DNA of 64,000 nucleotides from Puccinellia tenuiflora (taxonomy: Eukaryota > Streptophyta > Magnoliopsida > Poales > Poaceae), in NCBI GenBank assembly GCA_012064385.1, contig QRDG01000965.1:62001-126000 (forward strand), written 5' to 3'. Positions 59,031 to 64,000 of this stretch are shown in pieces. Below the pieces are notes generated by a model. It made no database searches. It saw nothing but the letters and a program-made list of their open reading frames with translations, and had not been told where the DNA came from. Numbering within the stretch: position 1 is the stretch's first letter; each line of letters opens with the position of its first letter. Both the position numbers and the translations under genes were made by a program.

Positions 59031-59748
59031 ATTTGGGAGGAATTTGTAGGAGGAATTTGGGAGAAATTGTATGGTAATCGCACTGGCTGGGTGTAGTAGG
59101 AGTTTGTAAGCTTGAAATTGTATGAATAAAAGTTGAAAGAAGGGAAAAGAAATGGGAAATTCAGAAGATTCAGTGTGGCAAATAACTCCTGTGCGACACT
59201 TTTCATCGGAATGGTGAAAAATGCAACATCGTTCGAAGAAATAGCTACTGCGGGATGTTTCTGACGGCCAAAATAGCCAGCACACGACATGGTTGATTAA
59301 ACGGTCGTAATGTTGGATTGATTCCGACATGTGGCATAGACTCGTGTGCTCACTTAGTTGTGCTCATAGATTTAGATTACCAAGGGATATTCAGTTATTC
59401 CAACAGGTGGGTCCGAACTATTTTGCCCTCCCCCACCGGGACCCCCTAAACGGCCGGACACCGAACACAGTTTTTCGTTGAAATATAAAATTTTCGATTC
59501 AAATACAAACTTCGATACAATTTTCATGCACCGCGTCATTCTAGGTCGCCGGATCTTATGGAACGGCTTAGATCGAACCAGCGGGCCGATCCAAACCCCA
59601 TCTATCCAGCCAATCAGTGCGTCACATGCCCACGAGCCAATCAAATTGCAGAACGAGCGCACACGCGGATCGGCGTGTCTGATCCCAACCGTTCACTCAC
59701 CAGCGATCAACGGTTCAGAAGCGGGAGGGGTTTCGGATGGGGTTTCCG
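59031..59748. other. MULE interior, non-coding
   Basis: Downstream of the GRF gene. Asn/Tyr-type short ORFs on the - strand reflect repeated gggaggaatttg strings. No gene supported. Confidence 0.3.
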
Positions 59749-59818
59749 AGGTTTAGGGTTAGGGATTTCGGGGTTTTCGGGGTTTAGGGTTAGGGCTAGG
59801 GTTTCACTGAGCTAGGGT
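59749..59818 (+). repeat. Telomere-like GTTTAGGG/GGGTTAGGG stretch
   Basis: Contains gtttagggttaggg twice and variants (gctagggtttcac), related to the plant telomere unit TTTAGGG, interrupted by ggggttttcgg. Confidence 0.6.
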
Positions 59819-60850
59819 TGAGCATAACTAATTAAAAAAATCAAAAAAATATAAAACTTTCGCACATTGTCGTATTATGCAACTAAGTTGCTATAAAAAA
59901 TATAAAACTTGGATTTTGAGTTGGTCAACGTTTTTTTGTGAGGTTTGACCAAACATTAAAATGAGCATAAATAATTCAAAAAAAATCGTAAAAATGTGAA
60001 ACCAGCGCACATTGTCGTATTATGTGACATAGTTACGACATAAAATAATAAACTTGGTCTATGTGTATTTTCATGAGAAAACCTTCACACAAATGACTTA
60101 CCACGATCGATGTTGCAGAGAGTTGAACTCAAGTGAGAGGGTTTAGAGTTATGACAAATAAAAAAATCAATAAAATCGCCAAAGCTTCATTTCAGAGTGA
60201 CTAAGAAGGATATGCACTTAGTTTTTCATTTTCACATTTTAAACTTGTTTTGGAGATGGTCAAAGTGGGTTTGACCAAACATTCAGATGAGCACAAATAA
60301 TTTAAAAAAAATCCAAAAAAATGTAAAACCAGCACACATTGTCGTATTATGTGACATAGTTACGATATAAAATAATAAACTTGGTCTATGTGTATTTTCA
60401 TGAGAAAACCTTCACACAAATGACTTACCACGATCGATGTTGCAGAGAGTTCAACTCAAAGTGAGGAGAAGTGGTTTTGGATTTGGAACATGAAATTTTC
60501 TAAAACCTCGCCAAAGCTTCATTTTGGAGTGACTAAGAAGGATCCAGGCTTAGTTTTTCATTTTCATGTTTCAAACTTGTTTAAATGTTGGTCAAACTTA
60601 GGTTTGACAAAAATTGAAATGAGCATAAAAAATTCAAAAAAAATCAAAAAAATTAAAAACCAACGCACATAGTCTTATAATGTCACATACTAACGATTCA
60701 AGTTGATAAACAAGGTCTACATACATTTAGACAAAAATTAATGCATCTTGGCTCATATCGCCCAATCTCAAACTCCGTCACATTCAAATGAGCATAAAAA
60801 ATTCAAAAAATATCAAAAAATGAAAAACCACCTCACATAGTCTATATATA
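59819..60850 (+). repeat. Diverged AT-rich repeat array, main period ~330 bp
   Basis: The motif gagcataaataattcaaaa followed by accagcgcacattgtcgtat begins at about 59821, 59963, 60289, 60621 and 60792. The full unit (with cttggtctatgtgtattttc and cgatcgatgttgcagagag) is seen twice at a spacing of about 327 bp, and others are partial. Runs of A and gttgg/tttgacca half-motifs recur. No coding content. Confidence 0.8.
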
Positions 60851-61309
60851 TGGAATAGATGTGTAGGTAAGTTATTTGGCTAATTTAGACAAGGTCGAAA
60901 AAACCTTGCTTAGAAATGAGGCCATTTACCCTACCTTTGGAGCTCTTTTTTAGAACACTTTTCATGAATGTGAGTTTACTTCGCAAAAGGGCTCGGATTG
61001 ATGACCAAGTTAGAACAAGCAAGTTCACCATAGTTTGTAAAGCATTGCAACATCCAAATAGCATGTCAATTTTTAAGTTTGGATCAAATTTGAAGTTTGG
61101 TTCACATATTTCAATCACTCACCCATTTGGCCCTCATTTTGACACGACTTGGTCAAAACATGTACCATCATCATCCAAACACCATTAAAACATAGTTGTA
61201 GCATAGGTCCAACATCATTCAACATAATACAACATCATTCATAATGTTTCATAAATTCTACTTGGTTCCAACTCAATCTACAAAGCGCGTCGGGGCTTCT
61301 TTTTGATCC

Positions 61310-61440
61310 ATGTGCTACTTGTCACCACTGTGCTCCTTGTGCTTCTTGTGCTTCTTGCCACCATTGTGCTCCTTGTGCTTCTTGTGCTTCTTGCCACCAT
61401 TGTGCTCCTTGTGACCCTTGTGCTCATTGCTTCTTCTCTG
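61310..61440 (-). repeat. 36-bp tandem repeat, Lys/His-rich in one - strand frame
   Basis: Units of cttgccaccattgtgctcc followed by ttgtgcttcttgtgctt (36 bp), about three copies with edge variants. In one - strand frame this reads KKHKKHKEHNGG repeats. It directly follows the truncated transposase remnant. Confidence 0.7.
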
Positions 61441-62367
61441 TCACCCACTTCTTTACTTCTTCAGCCACCCATCTTGACTTGGATCTAGTGATTGTTTCCT
61501 TCCTAAGTGTTGATTCATGGCATGTGTGCCTAAATGGGTTCACTTTGACCTGAATATTCGTGCTATTTCGCATTTTAGATGCGTGCATCCTCCATGGACA
61601 ATTCTCAGCCGGACAGTGCACTCTTTAACGAATTTTATCGCTCTTGACAACTTCGAACGTACGTTCTGCCTTGATGCAGTACGTCACAAGTGCATTTCTA
61701 CACTCACTCATTGATGAAAAAATTGAACCTTCTTCCATCTGAGGGTTCTCACGGTCCCATTCAACAGCTGCAACGTCTTCGTCCTCGTCCTCACCCACAG
61801 CTGCATTGTCTTCGTCTACACCCACCGCGTCAGCCTCATCTTGGTTTTCAGCCCGAGATGCACGTCATAAATTCTGAACAACATCAGAATATAGCCTCTC
61901 TTCTTCATCCCCACAATTGGAGTCATCAGGCTCCACTTCAACACTGTTGCCCACGCTTGTCGAGCCAACACGTCCTCGTGCACTACCTGAACTTTTCTGG
62001 CTGGAGCTGCGATCACGACGACATGGTGCTGCCCGGAATGGTCCAACTGCCGGCACAACCACATCATTTTGCAGCCTCACATGAAATTTCTGTCTCTCTC
62101 CTTATGCTTAGCAAACATGGTAGCGAGCTCTTCATCATTTGTAACTTTCACCCATTTATTTCCCCCATCATAGTATTTGAATTCCACTTCATCATGCAAA
62201 CCCCAAGGATATGGGCTGCAAATTACCTCCCCAAATTGTCTAAAACTCCAATTGCAATCCATTGGCAAAGGATAATTGAAACCTCCCGCAAATTTCTTCT
62301 TATTCTGTGCATCCACGAGGTACCGGTCCCTTCTAATATTCACCAAGAATGCAAACCGCAATTCCAT
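61424..62367 (-). pseudogene. MuDR-type transposase N-terminal remnant
   Basis: Read on the - strand. A PB1-like N-terminal domain (ELRFAFLVNIRRDRYLVDA; WVKVTNDEELATMFAKH) from 62367 is followed by a frame change near 62085, then an acidic linker, then the MuDR DNA-binding region (GSIFSSMSECRNALVTYCIK; CPAENCPWRMHASKM). In-frame stops lie at 61867-61865 (TGA) and 61627-61625 (TAA), and the frame ends at 61424. The catalytic DDE domain and zinc knuckle expected after this are missing. Family knowledge: MULE transposases of cereals begin this way. Confidence 0.75.
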
Positions 62368-63073
62368 CCTAACCCACGAAAAGCAGAGACGAATTCAGCA
62401 CACCAATAGCAAAATCAACTAAAACCAATGGCGTCTCATGTCTAATCGAATGTTCAAATGCACAAGCGAGCTCAAACTTACCACTCGGGAACCCAGTCGT
62501 GGACGCGGCGGGTCTCCGGCCCGACGTTTGCCTCGCCAGCTACTCCGGGGTCGCTGCCGCTCGCCATTTCGCCCTGGAGTTAACCCTCTTACTTCCTCTG
62601 CCTCGCCAGCCCCAGCGCTCCCGCCGGGCGCATGGAAGGAGCCCCCGCCGCGGGTCAAGCAGGTGGCGGGCGCAGTGGCAGAACGAGCGGGACAAGCTGG
62701 TGGCGGTGGAGCACGTAACGGTGGAGCACGTTGCGGTGGAGCAGTTGGCTATATACGCGGGACGGATGCGGCGACACAGGTGGTGGCGGCGGAGGTGGTG
62801 GCGGCGCAGGTGGTGGCCGTTCGGGAGTAGGGGTGGTGCACGGACAGATTGGGGGGTAGGGTTCAGGTCGTTATTTTTGGCGCCGATGCGCGGTCCCACC
62901 TGTAAGATGCGTACCCACTTCACTAACGCCTACAGACGGAATCCGCTTCAGACTGGCCGTTTGACCTCGCCATAGCAGCTGCGACTGAAGTAGTGGCAAA
63001 ACTGAACACCATTTGGAACTAGTGGCAAAACGGAGTAGTACCAAACCTCTAAGGGCAATCTATTAAATGACCC
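62368..63073. other. GC-rich 5' flank of the transposase remnant and MULE terminus
   Basis: Contains ggtggcggcg-type trinucleotide repeats (about 62695-62820) that open several frames by composition. Probably the promoter/leader of the transposase gene plus the terminal repeat. No separate gene supported. Confidence 0.4.
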
Positions 63074-63082
63074 TTTACTAAG

Positions 63083-63499
63083 TGAATGTTGACGGGGTTC
63101 ATAAAAATGCTCACTGGTGCAAAACAAGTGTGTTCATGGGTTTGACATACATGAATATTTCTTTTTTCAACGCAATATTTTTTCCATTATTAAATTTACT
63201 TATAAAATAAAAGTAACTCGATATACAATTATATATTTACTGACAAATAAAATATAAAACCAATTAATTTATGGGTCACGTTTGGTGCGGCCCATGGAAA
63301 CCCCCATCTAGGCGGAGCTCCCCTAACTGCATGCAATAAGCACAAATAGGAGCTCCCGGCCTAGTGGCTGCCCATGCCAGGAAGAGACGAAGGAGTCTAC
63401 ATGAAGCAAAGAGGAAAACTTTCATTAGATCCTAAATAAAGCGAGTTGACAATGGTGTTTTTCGTGATTATGATACGGTTTGCATCTCATAGGAAAGTA
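63083..63499. other. Intergenic, nothing seen
   Basis: AT-rich; no ORF or transposon end recognised other than the neighbouring elements. Confidence 0.3.
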
Positions 63500-63796
63500 C
63501 TCCCTTCGTTCAGGTTTGTTAGGTCACTCTCCATTTTAGATCATTTGGGAATATAAGGTCACTCTCATTAATTTTTCTTAATTCCCTTGAGCAATTAGTG
63601 TTGTTTACTCTCTTTTCTCTCTCCCCACCAATACATGCAATTTTCACTCCCAATGTGTCCCTTATTTCTTGAGATCCTCCAATGCATATGTTTTTCCCTA
63701 ACTATTGGTACACGTAGTAGTTAATGGGGTTGAGTAATTAACCTCCTTGTTAAAAGTGTTTTGGTTCTTTGGTCTTATAAACATGGACGGAGGGAG
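63500..63796. mobile_element. Stowaway MITE (297 bp)
   Basis: CTCCCTTCGTTCAGG... to ...ATGGACGGAGGGAG, flanked by TA (63498-63499 and 63797-63798). Confidence 0.88.
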
Positions 63797-64000
63797 TAGT
63801 TCCCATGAATTTTTATGTAAATCATTTTGCAAAGAGCAAGATTTCATGATGGATACTAATTAATCACTCGGCATGCCAACAATTTAATAATATAGAACAT
63901 CCAGTACAATTTTTATCTCTATGCTATCATATTCTGCGAAGAGAAGGATTGCACTCTGATCAATAGTAACAATTTGGCACCAATCATCTTAATGTGTAGT

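Larger units (their letters stand above)
57958..63073. mobile_element. Mutator-like element (MULE), 5.1 kb, with GRF zinc-finger gene
   Basis: A perfect 9-bp duplication TTTACTAAG at 57949-57957 and 63074-63082 defines the ends. The terminal sequences, GGGTAAATTATCC and (inverted) GGGTCATTTAATAG, share the start and a subterminal cagttttgcc motif, so the inverted repeats are diverged. It contains a GRF-type zinc-finger gene (+), an AT-rich repeat array, a short Lys/His-codon repeat and a decayed MuDR-type transposase N-terminus (-). The catalytic transposase domain is absent, so it is non-autonomous. Confidence 0.82.

Noticed and set aside
62419..62975. Several ORFs of 80-160 codons at the MULE's right end
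   Set aside because: They stem from GGC-type trinucleotide repeats that open many frames at once; no domain or splice support.

Overview
This is plant nuclear DNA from a large grass genome, most likely a Triticeae species (wheat, Aegilops, barley or a relative). The evidence is nested LTR retrotransposons with perfect target-site duplications, Stowaway MITEs ending in CTCCCTCYGT-type termini, an Athila-type LTR typical of Triticeae, and split plant genes (PP2C, MATH-BTB, cysteine-rich receptor kinase). Nothing bacterial or organellar was seen. The species cannot be decided from the window.

1-31.5 kb is a retrotransposon nest whose boundaries can be read to the base. A solo LTR in reverse orientation (TSD AAGGG) holds a 6.7-kb LTR element (TSD CTACT) with one intact 481-codon ORF. 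Eighty-five bases further on, a Ty3/gypsy element of about 13 kb (8455-31518, TSD GGAGG, 420-bp LTRs) carries a broken gag-pol on the + strand, a 112-bp tandem array, and a spliced antisense gene set on the - strand. A fourth element in reverse orientation (18714-28843, TSD CTCAT, 3.7-kb LTRs, no recognisable coding capacity) sits inside exon 2 of the antisense gene. Reading across that insertion, all six exons are open and in phase (738 codons plus stop), while gag-pol has five in-frame stops and three frameshifts.

31.5-41.6 kb is low-gene DNA: a diverged local duplication of the pre-insertion locus, a Tourist-like MITE with TTA TSD, a tRNA-derived SINE inside a dispersed repeat, and one gene, a clade-B-like PP2C whose first exon stops at an ambiguous base (N, 38399) directly against a MITE.

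41.6-57.5 kb is the gene-bearing part: a GC-rich exon-like block with no recognised product; an intact three-coding-exon gene for a probable plastid membrane protein (45712-47527); a MATH-BTB pseudogene on the - strand; a partial duplicate of the plastid gene's last exon, itself broken by a solo LTR and a MITE; several DNA transposons; and the first two exons of a cysteine-rich (DUF26) receptor kinase.

57.9-63.1 kb is a 5.1-kb Mutator-like element with a 9-bp TSD (TTTACTAAG). It carries a two-exon GRF zinc-finger gene on one strand and a decayed MuDR-type transposase N-terminus on the other, with repeat arrays between them. The missing downstream exons of the receptor kinase are not in the window.
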